Source: Achromobacter xylosoxidans A8 (GTDB taxonomy: Bacteria; Pseudomonadota; Gammaproteobacteria; Burkholderiales; Burkholderiaceae_B). From it: a stretch of 64,000 bases of DNA. Made by a program: the position numbers and the translations under genes. The DNA lies in assembly GCF_000165835.1 (NCBI RefSeq), contig NC_014640.1, positions 62,001-126,000 of the forward strand, written 5' to 3'. The notes under the pieces are model-generated. The model was not told where the DNA came from. It did not search any database and worked only from the letters and a program-made list of their open reading frames with translations. This document shows, in pieces, positions 33,970 to 41,343 of the stretch. Every line of letters starts with the position of its first letter. The stretch's first letter is position 1.

Positions 33970-34467
33970 ATGGACCTGACCTGCATGCGAGAACTTCCCG
34001 GATTGGATTGGGCCGTGCTGCTTGTTGCCGTCGTGGTGGCCCTGATCTTGTTTGTGCTCGGGATCTACTTGTTGTTGCGACCCAGGCCCTCCCCTACGCC
34101 AAACACCAAGCATGAGGTGGAAACGACCATCGACAAATATGGCTTGAAAGCACCTGCCGGCGTGTTCTTGATAGTTCTCTCCATCGCCTTGTTTGGAGGG
34201 CTTTATTGGCAGTTGAACAACAGGTTCCCCGCCAACGCGGAAGAATTCTCAGGGGCGCCTCGCACACTCGGTTCCATCGCCGAAGGGCTACGCCGGAACT
34301 CCAGCGCCGATATTCTGTTGAAGGGAGGAGCCGAGACCGTGGTGATCTCTCAACCGGTCAGCGGCGCCTGCTGGTCCGCGCTGGTGGACAAGCTGTGCGC
34401 GGCGCATCGGGATACGTTGACGTGCAGCCGGGATGGCGATCGGATTGTCATCGACCGCAAGCCCTGA
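33970..34467 (+). CDS. Two-TM membrane protein, unknown function
   Basis: A 165-residue inner-membrane protein. Hydrophobic helices at residues ~15-37 (AVLLVAVVVALILFVLGIYL) and ~62-80 (AGVFLIVLSIALFGGLYWQL) flank a short cytoplasmic loop. The ~85-residue C-terminal part would be periplasmic or cytoplasmic and carries a Cys pair. A GAGGTG site upstream supports the ATG. No family recognised. It forms a pair with the exported Cys-containing gene just upstream. Confidence 0.65.
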   Translation: MDLTCMRELPGLDWAVLLVAVVVALILFVLGIYLLLRPRPSPTPNTKHEVETTIDKYGLKAPAGVFLIVLSIALFGGLYWQLNNRFPANAEEFSGAPRTLGSIAEGLRRNSSADILLKGGAETVVISQPVSGACWSALVDKLCAAHRDTLTCSRDGDRIVIDRKP

Positions 34468-34492
34468 GGCAGCGCGCCACATGAGCGGAAAA

Positions 34493-34510
34493 GGTGTGTC
34501 AGACTACGCC
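34493..34510. repeat. Half-copy E of the palindromic repeat
   Basis: GGTGTGTCAGACTACGCC shares the core GTGTCAGACTAC with the arms of repeats A and B. Only one arm is present. It lies between the two-TM gene and the YkvA-like gene. Confidence 0.45.
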
Positions 34511-34547
34511 CATTCACGGCTATTGGGTGCGAGCACTCGCTTTCCGC

Positions 34548-34943
34548 ATGAACCTCAGCGACCGCCTGAAAGCCTGGGCCAAGCGCATCAAACGCGACGG
34601 CCTGACGCTATGGTTTGCCGGCAAGCACGCCCGCACGCCCTGGTACGCCAAGGCGCTGGGCCTGTTCGTGGTGGCCTATGCGCTCAGTCCCATCGACCTG
34701 ATTCCCGACTTCATCCCCGTGCTGGGCTACGTCGACGACGTGCTGCTGTTGCCTGGCCTGATCTGGCTGGCCATCAAGCTGCTGCCGCCCGACGTGCTGC
34801 AGGAATGCAGGGTTCAGGCGGACGCCTGGATGCAGTCGCAGGGCAAGAAGCCGCGTAGTGTGGCGGGCGCGGTGATGATCGTGGCGCTATGGCTGGGGAT
34901 AAGTATTGTGGCGTGGTTCTGGCTTGCGCCGTATTTCCGGTAA
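34548..34943 (+). CDS. YkvA family (DUF1232) membrane protein
   Basis: A 131-residue protein with the DUF1232 signature: an amphipathic basic start (MNLSDRLKAWAKRIKRDG), then YALSPIDLIPDFIPVLGYVD, the diagnostic motif, and a final membrane helix (AVMIVALWLGISIVAWFWL). Function is unknown across the family; members are small inner-membrane proteins. The ATG at 34548 opens the family-like N-terminus; a longer reading from 34494 starts inside repeat E and is unlikely. Confidence 0.88.
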   Translation: MNLSDRLKAWAKRIKRDGLTLWFAGKHARTPWYAKALGLFVVAYALSPIDLIPDFIPVLGYVDDVLLLPGLIWLAIKLLPPDVLQECRVQADAWMQSQGKKPRSVAGAVMIVALWLGISIVAWFWLAPYFR

Positions 34944-34972
34944 CGCCCTGACCGGCGGGCTTGCGCGCAGAA

Positions 34973-35743
34973 CTACGCCGAACCTTCTTCCACAAACCCC
35001 AAGTTCCTTAGTTCCGCGATTGCGCCCTTTTCCTCCTCCCGCCGCCCCTTGGGTGCGGCCAGCGAGGCGGTCAGCAGCATGGACTGGGCGGGCGAGCTAT
35101 CAAAGCTATGCAGCGTGCTGGCGATGCCCGGGAACGCCTGGACGAAATCCGCTCCCAGCGCCTTGTGCCCCGGATAATTCCCCTGCTTGTCCACGATGAC
35201 CTGCGTCTGCGGATAGCGCCGGATCAGATGCAGCGGCACGCCTTCACAGCGCAGGCCCAGCAGCTTGGCTTCGCTGATGTCCAAGGCCCAATCCGTCTCG
35301 GCGTAGAAGGCGACGCGCGCGGTTGCGAACTGATCGAGGAGGCGTTCGTCCGTGCAGAAGGCGGTGGGCGTCAGGTTGAGGTTGATTTTGCCGATCTTGC
35401 CCACCAGTTTGACCCTGCGAAAGAACGAGGCCCACACCAGCAGGATGGGGTTGGTGGACAAGTCCTCGATCAGCACGTCTTCAAACATGCAGGGGTGGAT
35501 CATCGAGTTGACGGCGCGGCATTTGGAAAGGAGCACGTTCTGCACACGCGACATGCGCTGTGGGATCTTGACCATGGACAAGGCGCAGTTGTCGAAGGTG
35601 CAGTCGTGGAAGTGCAGATCGCTGAAATGCGAATTGCCCTTGTCGTATGCCATCAGGAAGGTTGCGCCTTCGGTTTTCTGCATGGAAGCGTGTGCCGATG
35701 AGATGGGTTGCTGACCTGTGCCCTGGCGGAGGGATTGCTTCAA
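34973..35743 (-). CDS. Hypothetical protein with pentapeptide-like stretch
   Basis: A 256-residue protein without signal or membrane segment. Residues ~35-90 contain a pentapeptide-repeat-like run (HFSDLHFHDCTFDNCALSMV, then KCRAVNSMIHPCMFEDVLIE), suggesting a short beta-solenoid; the rest is mixed. The first possible start is a TTG at 35743 that overlaps the TGA of the upstream gene (TTGA), implying coupling; ATGs at 35683 and 35653 are alternatives. Function unknown. It follows the poly-C gene on the same strand. Confidence 0.6.
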   Translation of the reverse strand: MKQSLRQGTGQQPISSAHASMQKTEGATFLMAYDKGNSHFSDLHFHDCTFDNCALSMVKIPQRMSRVQNVLLSKCRAVNSMIHPCMFEDVLIEDLSTNPILLVWASFFRRVKLVGKIGKINLNLTPTAFCTDERLLDQFATARVAFYAETDWALDISEAKLLGLRCEGVPLHLIRRYPQTQVIVDKQGNYPGHKALGADFVQAFPGIASTLHSFDSSPAQSMLLTASLAAPKGRREEEKGAIAELRNLGFVEEGSA

Positions 35744-36261
35744 TAGCTACCCGCCGGCAGCACATCCGCCAAATAGGCGGCGGCATCTGGTTCATTGCGC
35801 AATACATGTCGCGTCCACGCGCCGCGCTCATGCGCGGTCACTTCCAGCTCCCATACGCATGCGATGAACGGTCCTCGCACGGGCTGAAACTGCTCGGGCT
35901 GATCCAGCGGCGCGGAGTACATCTGTTGGCACAGGATGCCGCCGGATATCCACCAGTCCGCCAGCAGCCAGACCGCTTCTTCGCCCACATGCACGATGCA
36001 GAAACCCAGGCCCGTGGCGCGCGGATCGCTGGCGGCGTCTTGCAACGCGGCCATCGCGGTCTTGCGGGCGGCTGCGGCCACTTCAGCGGACAGCAGCGCG
36101 ACGGCGGGATCAGGATTGCGCTGTATCGCGTAGGCCTTGATGGCCAGGCCGTCTTCGCGCCATTGCTCGATGAACGCCATGCGGCGCGATGCGTAAGGTT
36201 CTGCGGGTATGGTTCGGAAAGGCATGATGGGCAGCGGGGGGGGGGAACCCTGCGAGGTCAT
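35740..36261 (-). CDS. Hypothetical protein with a 10-C homopolymer near its start
   Basis: A 173-residue soluble protein with an alpha/beta body (LGFCIVHVGEEAVWLLADWW) and no recognised family. The ATG at 36261 (MTSQGSPPPLPIMPF) has a GGAAGA upstream. Codons 6-9 sit on a run of ten C (36236-36245), so a one-base slip would shift the frame. A downstream ATG at 36225 would avoid the tract but lacks a ribosome site. The last codons overlap the TTG start of the next gene. A tract this long can also mark a sequencing error. Confidence 0.65.
   Translation of the reverse strand: MTSQGSPPPLPIMPFRTIPAEPYASRRMAFIEQWREDGLAIKAYAIQRNPDPAVALLSAEVAAAARKTAMAALQDAASDPRATGLGFCIVHVGEEAVWLLADWWISGGILCQQMYSAPLDQPEQFQPVRGPFIACVWELEVTAHERGAWTRHVLRNEPDAAAYLADVLPAGSY
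36236..36245 (-). repeat. Poly-C(10) tract inside the N-terminal codons of a gene
   Basis: Ten consecutive G on the plus strand, read as C10 in the gene on the minus strand (TCC CCC CCC CCG). No other homopolymer of this length was noticed in the window. Such tracts drive slipped-strand phase variation in Bordetellae and other bacteria. Confidence 0.85.
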
Positions 36262-36288
36262 GAAGGCAGATATTCTTCCAGCAGTCTG

Positions 36289-36864
36289 CTATGCCAGCAA
36301 GGACAAGGCATCGTCCAGCGACAGCACGGTGGTGCGCGATTCAAACGCCGTGGCGAAGAGATGCTCGTGCACGACGGGGTCCGGGTCGTAGCAGCAGTCC
36401 TTGACCGTCAGCAGGCGGTAGTCCGCGTCGCTGGCATGCGCAATCGATGACAGCATTACGCCGGTGGACGCGATGCCGGCCATGATCAGCGTGTCTATGC
36501 CTTGCGCGGAAAGCCGTACTTGCAGGTCGGTGCCGAAGAACACGCTGGCGCGGTGGGCGGTGATGATGGGCTCGTCTTCGCGGCGGCCGAGTTCGGGCGA
36601 GACGCGGTCGTGGACGAAGCGGCCCAGCTGCTTGATGCCCTGGCCGTTCTTGTTCAAGGGGCTGACTTCAGGATACCCGGGGCTGAAATGGATCTTGGCG
36701 AAGTAGACGCTGACGCCGGCGCGCCGCGCGGCGTCGCACAGTTGCCGCGTGTTGTTGAGCAAGGCGGGGGCGACCGACGGGAACAGTTCCATGATGTCGG
36801 TCTGGTAGTGCATGACCAGCAAGGCGGTACGCGCCGGGGTGATAGCCGAGGGCTGTGTGTTCAT
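36289..36864 (-). CDS. Isochorismatase-fold protein lacking the usual catalytic triad
   Basis: A 191-residue protein with the cysteine-hydrolase (isochorismatase-like) fold: opening TALLVMHYQTDIM, a middle SVFFGTDLQVRLSAQGID and LIMAGIASTGVMLSSIAHAS. By eye alignment the Asp of the family's VxD-Q motif is His19, the Lys is Ala103, and the Cys position is Val136 in a STGVM segment. A sub-group with TSGVV in place of the Cys is familiar, so this may be a natural non-hydrolytic branch. Reaction unknown. It lies 27 bases upstream of the poly-C gene on the same strand. Confidence 0.8.
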   Translation of the reverse strand: MNTQPSAITPARTALLVMHYQTDIMELFPSVAPALLNNTRQLCDAARRAGVSVYFAKIHFSPGYPEVSPLNKNGQGIKQLGRFVHDRVSPELGRREDEPIITAHRASVFFGTDLQVRLSAQGIDTLIMAGIASTGVMLSSIAHASDADYRLLTVKDCCYDPDPVVHEHLFATAFESRTTVLSLDDALSLLA

Positions 36865-37055
36865 GCTCCGCTCCGCAATAGGGTTGCCACGCGTGCCTTG
36901 CGGGTTCCGGCCTGCTGCCGGATGGGCCAGCCCGGTTGTGATGCGTGGCGACGTGATGGAGTGCGACAGGAAGGACGCACGACTCTACCACGGCCGCCAC
37001 AGCATGTCGGTGTCTGGATTGCGGCCCCGCGGGACCTCTCGCGGACTCTTGTGAA

Positions 37056-38180
37056 CTACGCTGCTGGCAACTGATTCGTCACGCAATGAATCCCGCCGCC
37101 GCCTGACGCAATGGCGTCGATGTCCAGCTGCACCACCTTGCGGCCCGGATACAAACGCGTCAGCAGCTCGCGCGCCTTCGCGTCCGCTTCCGCATCGCCG
37201 AATTCCGGCGCGATGACGGCACCGTTGATGACGAAGTAGTTGATGTAGCCCGCCGCGAAGTCTGGGTTGTCGCGCAGGAACTTGCTGCGCCTCGGATTGA
37301 GCGGCGGGCTCATGGTGTGGATTTCCAGCGGCTTGCCGTCGGCGTCCGTCGCGCGCCGCAGAATCTCCAGATGCTTGCGGGTCAGCGCGTAGTCGTAGGA
37401 CTCGGGATCCATGTCGAGGTTGGCGACGACGACGCCGGGTCGGGCGAAACGAGCGTAGAAATCGACATGGGCGTCGGTGATGTCTTTACCCTTGATGCCG
37501 GGCAGCCAGATGATCTTGCGCAGGCCCAGGCAGCGCTTCAGTTCCTCTTCGACTTCCGCCTTGCTCCAGCCAGGGTTGCGGTTGGAATTGATCCAGCTGC
37601 TTTCGGTCATGATGCCGGTGCCGTGGCCATCGACTTCGATGCCGCCGCCTTCGCCAATCAGTTCGCTTTGCAGGTACTCGGTGTCAGTGACCTCGGTGGT
37701 TTCGGCGGCGATCTTGGCGTCGGCGGCGTGGCGCTGCTTGTTGCCCCAGCCGTTGAAGTTGAAGTCCACGCCGGTGGCCGAACCCCGCCCATCCAACACG
37801 AAGTTGGCGCCGATGTCGCGCATCCAGATGTCGTCCAGGCGGGTTTCGACAAAACTCACGTTGTCCGTGCCGCAATGGCGTTCGGCCAGGCTGCGTTCGC
37901 GGCTGCGGCAGAACACAGTGACGGGCTGGTGCGCGGCGATGGCGCGGGCGATGCGGCCGAGCGCGGCCTGGACGTCGGCGGTGAAGTCTTCCCAGATGGC
38001 GTCCTGGGCGCCGAAGGCGATGAAGGCGCGGGCCTGGGGGGCGCCTTCGTCGGGCATGTGCCACTGTGGCGCGGACGCGGCCCGCGCGCCGGATGCGAGC
38101 AGACCCAAACTCAGCGAGGCGGCGGCGTGGATGCCCATGAGCGTGGCGGTGTGTTGGATGAGTTGGCGGCGGGTGGGCAC
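37056..38180 (-). CDS. Agmatine/peptidyl-arginine deiminase family protein, Tat-exported
   Basis: A 374-residue amidinotransferase-superfamily enzyme that hydrolyses the guanidino group of agmatine (or a related compound). Seen: WMRDIGANFVLD, ELIGEGGGIEVDGHGTGIMT, DAHVDFYARF and the C-terminal catalytic Cys366 in GGGGIHCVTNQLPA. The N-terminus MPTRRQLIQHTATLMGIHAA resembles a twin-arginine signal, so it should act in the periplasm. Substrate is inferred; peptidyl-arginine or agmatine are both possible. A divergent LysR gene shares its 148-base upstream region and is its likely regulator. Confidence 0.88.
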   Translation of the reverse strand: MPTRRQLIQHTATLMGIHAAASLSLGLLASGARAASAPQWHMPDEGAPQARAFIAFGAQDAIWEDFTADVQAALGRIARAIAAHQPVTVFCRSRERSLAERHCGTDNVSFVETRLDDIWMRDIGANFVLDGRGSATGVDFNFNGWGNKQRHAADAKIAAETTEVTDTEYLQSELIGEGGGIEVDGHGTGIMTESSWINSNRNPGWSKAEVEEELKRCLGLRKIIWLPGIKGKDITDAHVDFYARFARPGVVVANLDMDPESYDYALTRKHLEILRRATDADGKPLEIHTMSPPLNPRRSKFLRDNPDFAAGYINYFVINGAVIAPEFGDAEADAKARELLTRLYPGRKVVQLDIDAIASGGGGIHCVTNQLPAA

Positions 38181-38273
38181 GTGGGGCTCCTGTAATTCTG
38201 GATGATCGATAAAAAATGGTTATGTCGGAGTCAAAGGTGCGCACCTCATGAATTGCAGTGTATTTCCCGCCAA

Positions 38274-38291
38274 ATCGCCTGGACAAGCGAT
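38274..38291. promoter_or_regulatory. Possible LysR binding site between deiminase and LysR genes
   Basis: A small inverted repeat ATCGC-N8-GCGAT (38274-38278 with 38287-38291), of the T-N11-A type bound by LysR regulators, lies in the divergent space, 38 bases upstream of the LysR start. Short and common enough to occur by chance. Confidence 0.3.
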
Positions 38292-38328
38292 ATATTTAGC
38301 GGAATTATGATTAGCAAGGCTTATCGAT

Positions 38329-39207
38329 ATGCTTAAGCAATGGCCTCCCCTGAACGTGCTGCGCGGCTTCGAGGCGGCCGCCCGGCTGGGCAGTTTCCAC
38401 AAGGCGGCCGACGAGTTGCATCTGACGCAGTCGGCGATCAGCCAGCAGGTGCGCAGCTTGGAGGACTATCTGGGCCAGCCGCTGTTCTTCCGCCAGGGAC
38501 GCGCGGTGTCGTTGACGGATGCGGGCTGGGATCTGTTGGGCACGACGCAGGCGATGCTGCAGCAGTTGGCGGCCGGCATCCGCAGGCTGGATCAGTACCG
38601 CAAGCCGAACCAGCTGATCGTGAACACCAGCCCGGCGTTCTCGCGGCACTGGCTGCTGCCCAGGCTGGAGGCCTTCCGCGCCCTGCATCCCGAGGCGGAT
38701 CTGTGGCTGTACACCAGCGATGCCGCGCCGGACATGGCCAAGCAGACCATCGATATCGCGCTGCGCGACGATCTGGGTCCGCAAGCGGACTGCGCGTTCC
38801 GCGTGCTGGTCGAGGACCGCATGTATCCGGCCTGCCATCCTCGCCTGCTAGCGGCGGACGCGCGCGCCACGCTGCATGGCGAGCGAGAGATGGATTGGAG
38901 CCATTGGGAAACGCAGGGCGGCGCCGATGTGGGTCAGCATGGCCAGGGCATGAATTTTTCCGACCCCGGCCTGTTGCTGGATGCGGCGCGCGAGGGCCTG
39001 GGCATGGCGCTGGTCAGCAGCTTGCTGGCCGGGCGCTCGCGCCGCGACGGCTCGTTGGCGGCGTTGACGGAGCAGACCGTGCGCGGTCCGAAGTGGGCCT
39101 GGCTGGTGCATCGGGACAGCCAGGACGATCCGCTGACGCGCGCGTTCTGCGAGTGGGTGTCCGAAGAGCTGGAAGCGTCCCGCGAGGGCGGCGGCGCGGC
39201 AGCCTGA
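38329..39207 (+). CDS. LysR-type transcriptional regulator (GcvA-like)
   Basis: A 292-residue regulator: HTH at residues ~8-65 (LRGFEAAARLGSFHKAADEL, LTQSAISQQVRSLED) and a substrate-binding domain with the GcvA-like opening NTSPAFSRHWLLPRLEAF. LysR proteins control the neighbouring divergent gene, often with a pathway metabolite as inducer; here that is the deiminase, so arginine- or agmatine-like compounds are plausible inducers. The next gene (an oxidoreductase) starts 90 bases downstream and may be a separate unit. Confidence 0.9.
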   Translation: MLKQWPPLNVLRGFEAAARLGSFHKAADELHLTQSAISQQVRSLEDYLGQPLFFRQGRAVSLTDAGWDLLGTTQAMLQQLAAGIRRLDQYRKPNQLIVNTSPAFSRHWLLPRLEAFRALHPEADLWLYTSDAAPDMAKQTIDIALRDDLGPQADCAFRVLVEDRMYPACHPRLLAADARATLHGEREMDWSHWETQGGADVGQHGQGMNFSDPGLLLDAAREGLGMALVSSLLAGRSRRDGSLAALTEQTVRGPKWAWLVHRDSQDDPLTRAFCEWVSEELEASREGGGAAA

Positions 39208-39297
39208 ACCTTGCCTCTCAGGTTGGGGCTTTCATCACGGTGTTAAGTTGTAGCCTCGCCGCCGCATGCGGCACATTCCAGAGCAAGAGATTTCTCG

Positions 39298-40050
39298 ATG
39301 TCCAATCTGCAATCCATGCGTCCTGTTGCCTTGATCACGGGTTCCACCTCAGGCATAGGCGAGGCCATTGCCCGCCGCCTGTCGCGGGACGGTTATGCCG
39401 TGGTCGTGCATTCACGCCGTTCGGCTGAAGCCGGCCATGCCTTGGCACGTGAGCTGGGCGAGGCGGTCTATGTGCAGGCGGATCTGGCGAACGATGCCGA
39501 CCGGGTCCGATTGGTTCGGGAGGCCGTCGCGGCATGGGGGCGGCTGGACGTGCTGGTCAATAACGCCGGAATCAGCTGTGTCATTCCCCACGCGGACCTG
39601 GCCGCGGCCAGGCCGGACATCTGGCATGAATTGCATGAGGTCAACGTGGTGGCGCCGTTTCGCCTGGTGGCCGAGGCGCAGGCCGCGTTGCAAGCGGCGG
39701 CGGCGCATGGCCGGCCTGCCTGCGTGATCAATGTGAGTTCGCACGCGGGCATCCGGCCCAAAGGCGCTTCCATTCCTTATGCGGCGACCAAGGCGGCGCT
39801 CAATCATGTGACGCGTCTGCTGGCGCTTTCACTTGCGCCGGATATCCGGGTGAACGCGGTTGCGCCAGGCCTGGTGGATACGCCTTTGACCGCCGATTGG
39901 ACACAGGCCCAGCAGTTGTGGCGCGACAAGGCGCCGATGCGCCGGGCGGCCAGTCCCGAGGATATTGCGCAGGCTGTCTCAATGCTCGTCGCGTCGGACT
40001 ATCTGACCGGCGAGATCCTGCTGTCTGACGGCGGATTGAACCTGACCTAG
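39298..40050 (+). CDS. Short-chain dehydrogenase/reductase (3-ketoacyl reductase-like)
   Basis: A 250-residue NAD(P)-dependent oxidoreductase. The cofactor motif TGSTSGIG, the NNAG motif, the catalytic Ser in INVSSHAG, and Tyr-x3-Lys in PYAATKAAL are all present, plus the C-terminal SDGGLNLT typical of FabG-like SDRs. The end TSDYLTGEIL-like stretch (ASDYLTGEILLSDGG) marks a classical tetrameric SDR. Substrate unknown. It stands alone; the gene downstream is convergent. Confidence 0.9.
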   Translation: MSNLQSMRPVALITGSTSGIGEAIARRLSRDGYAVVVHSRRSAEAGHALARELGEAVYVQADLANDADRVRLVREAVAAWGRLDVLVNNAGISCVIPHADLAAARPDIWHELHEVNVVAPFRLVAEAQAALQAAAAHGRPACVINVSSHAGIRPKGASIPYAATKAALNHVTRLLALSLAPDIRVNAVAPGLVDTPLTADWTQAQQLWRDKAPMRRAASPEDIAQAVSMLVASDYLTGEILLSDGGLNLT

Positions 40051-40154
40051 CAGCACAGACTGGGCGGCAGGCCACGGCATCCCCCGCCGATGACGTAGCC
40101 ATGGCGCCCATGGTGCCTGCCGCGCATGGCTGCGCGCAGGCATCGACGCCGGCC

Positions 40155-41048
40155 TTACTTCTGCACGTACTTCTTGCCCGCCGCATCGTAGGCGTAAATG
40201 ACCGCATCGCCCGCGCCCAGCTGGCGGGTCTTGTCCGGCCCGGAGATTTCCGTGCCGCTGCGCTTGACGGTCACGCGGGGCATGTCGCTGCCGCCATGCG
40301 CCGAAAAGACCAGTTCGCCCGAGCTGGCCACGCAAGGCATGACGTCGCCTTCGGCGCAGGCCGCGCTGTTGTCTTCGCCGGTATTGATGCTGCCCACATA
40401 GGTCCAGCCCGCGCCTTCGTCCGGACCCGCCGGATTGAAGATCAGCAGCGCGTAGCCGCTGAAACTGATGCCGTTGTCGAAGCCCTCGGTGGGCACGGCC
40501 AGCAGCAGTTTGCCGGCGGGCGTGCGGTATTCCACCGGCTTGCGACGGGTGTCCACATCTTCCGGCTTTTCATAGGCGCCAAACTCGCCGATGGTGTGCT
40601 CCATGCCGCGGAACTTCCAGGGGCGTTCGGGCGTGGAGCCGGTCAGGGTGAAGGTGGCTTCTGCCAGGTTGACCTGGGTGCCAGGGCCGACCTCGTCTTC
40701 GCCGGGTTTGCCGTAGCGTTCGCGCGTGTCCCAGACGAAGCCGGTGTAGTAGCCCGTGCCGCCCAGCTCGAAGGCGTGGCCGAACCAGAAGGTGGCGATG
40801 CTGCCGTTGGCGACTTCGTAGGAATCGGCGCCCTTGCCGTCGATCTGGTAGATGGAATACATCACCGTGGGCGCATCCGGCGGCGTGATGGCGGCGGCGC
40901 GGGCGGTGGGCGGCAGCGCTGCGGCGCCAGCGGCTTCGGCGGCCGTTGCGGCTGGGCTGAACATGGCGGCCAGTGTGGACGCCAGCAAGCCGGCCAGCGT
41001 GGTGCGGAGCGAACTGCTGCGGGGGCGGGTTTTCTGAATGGTTTTCAT
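40155..41048 (-). CDS. Exported hypothetical protein
   Basis: A 297-residue secreted protein. The N-terminal signal is unusually long and basic (KTIQKTRPRSSSLRTTLAGL, cleavage near ATAAEA). The mature chain is beta-rich (MYSIYQIDGKGADSYEVANG, FELGGTGYYTGFVWDTRERY) with one Cys pair (SAACAEGDVMPCVASS). No known domain recognised. An AAGATG-like purine stretch precedes the ATG weakly. It lies between an SDR gene (convergent) and the TonB receptor unit. Confidence 0.68.
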   Translation of the reverse strand: MKTIQKTRPRSSSLRTTLAGLLASTLAAMFSPAATAAEAAGAAALPPTARAAAITPPDAPTVMYSIYQIDGKGADSYEVANGSIATFWFGHAFELGGTGYYTGFVWDTRERYGKPGEDEVGPGTQVNLAEATFTLTGSTPERPWKFRGMEHTIGEFGAYEKPEDVDTRRKPVEYRTPAGKLLLAVPTEGFDNGISFSGYALLIFNPAGPDEGAGWTYVGSINTGEDNSAACAEGDVMPCVASSGELVFSAHGGSDMPRVTVKRSGTEISGPDKTRQLGAGDAVIYAYDAAGKKYVQK

Positions 41049-41288
41049 GTGTCGGACATCTTCTTGTCGGCCTTAGGCGGGAAAGCCTTGTGATCGCCTG
41101 TCTCTGTCTGTGCGGCGCCATCCTAATCGCCCGTTGCAATCCGCGTCGGACAACAATTTGCCAATTGTGTCGGACTGCAATGCCTGGAGCGCCTGTGGCT
41201 AGTCTGCCACGGAATCGGCGTTTTGCTCGGGGATCGTAGGATGGGTGTTGCGCGAGAAAGACGTGGCGGACAGAACTGTCCTGCAACG

Positions 41289-41331
41289 CGTTCAACCCAT
41301 CGCCCGTTGCCGCACGGGAATGGGTTGAACG
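41289..41331 (-). terminator. Long hairpin downstream of the TonB receptor gene
   Basis: A 12-bp perfect outer stem (41289-41300 with 41320-41331, CGTTCAACCCAT core) extended by an inner 5-bp stem (41303-41307 with 41314-41318). It lies 13 bases past the receptor stop on the minus strand. There is no T-run, so it may act as a 3' stabiliser rather than a classic terminator. The rest of 41049-41288 shows nothing certain. Confidence 0.55.
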
Positions 41332-41343
41332 TGGCGGTTTCCC

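Noticed and set aside
41145..41180. Possible further copy of the palindrome family (GTGTCGGACTGCAAT near 41166)
   Set aside because: Only a partial match to one arm, with a poor partner arm; likely chance or a very old copy.
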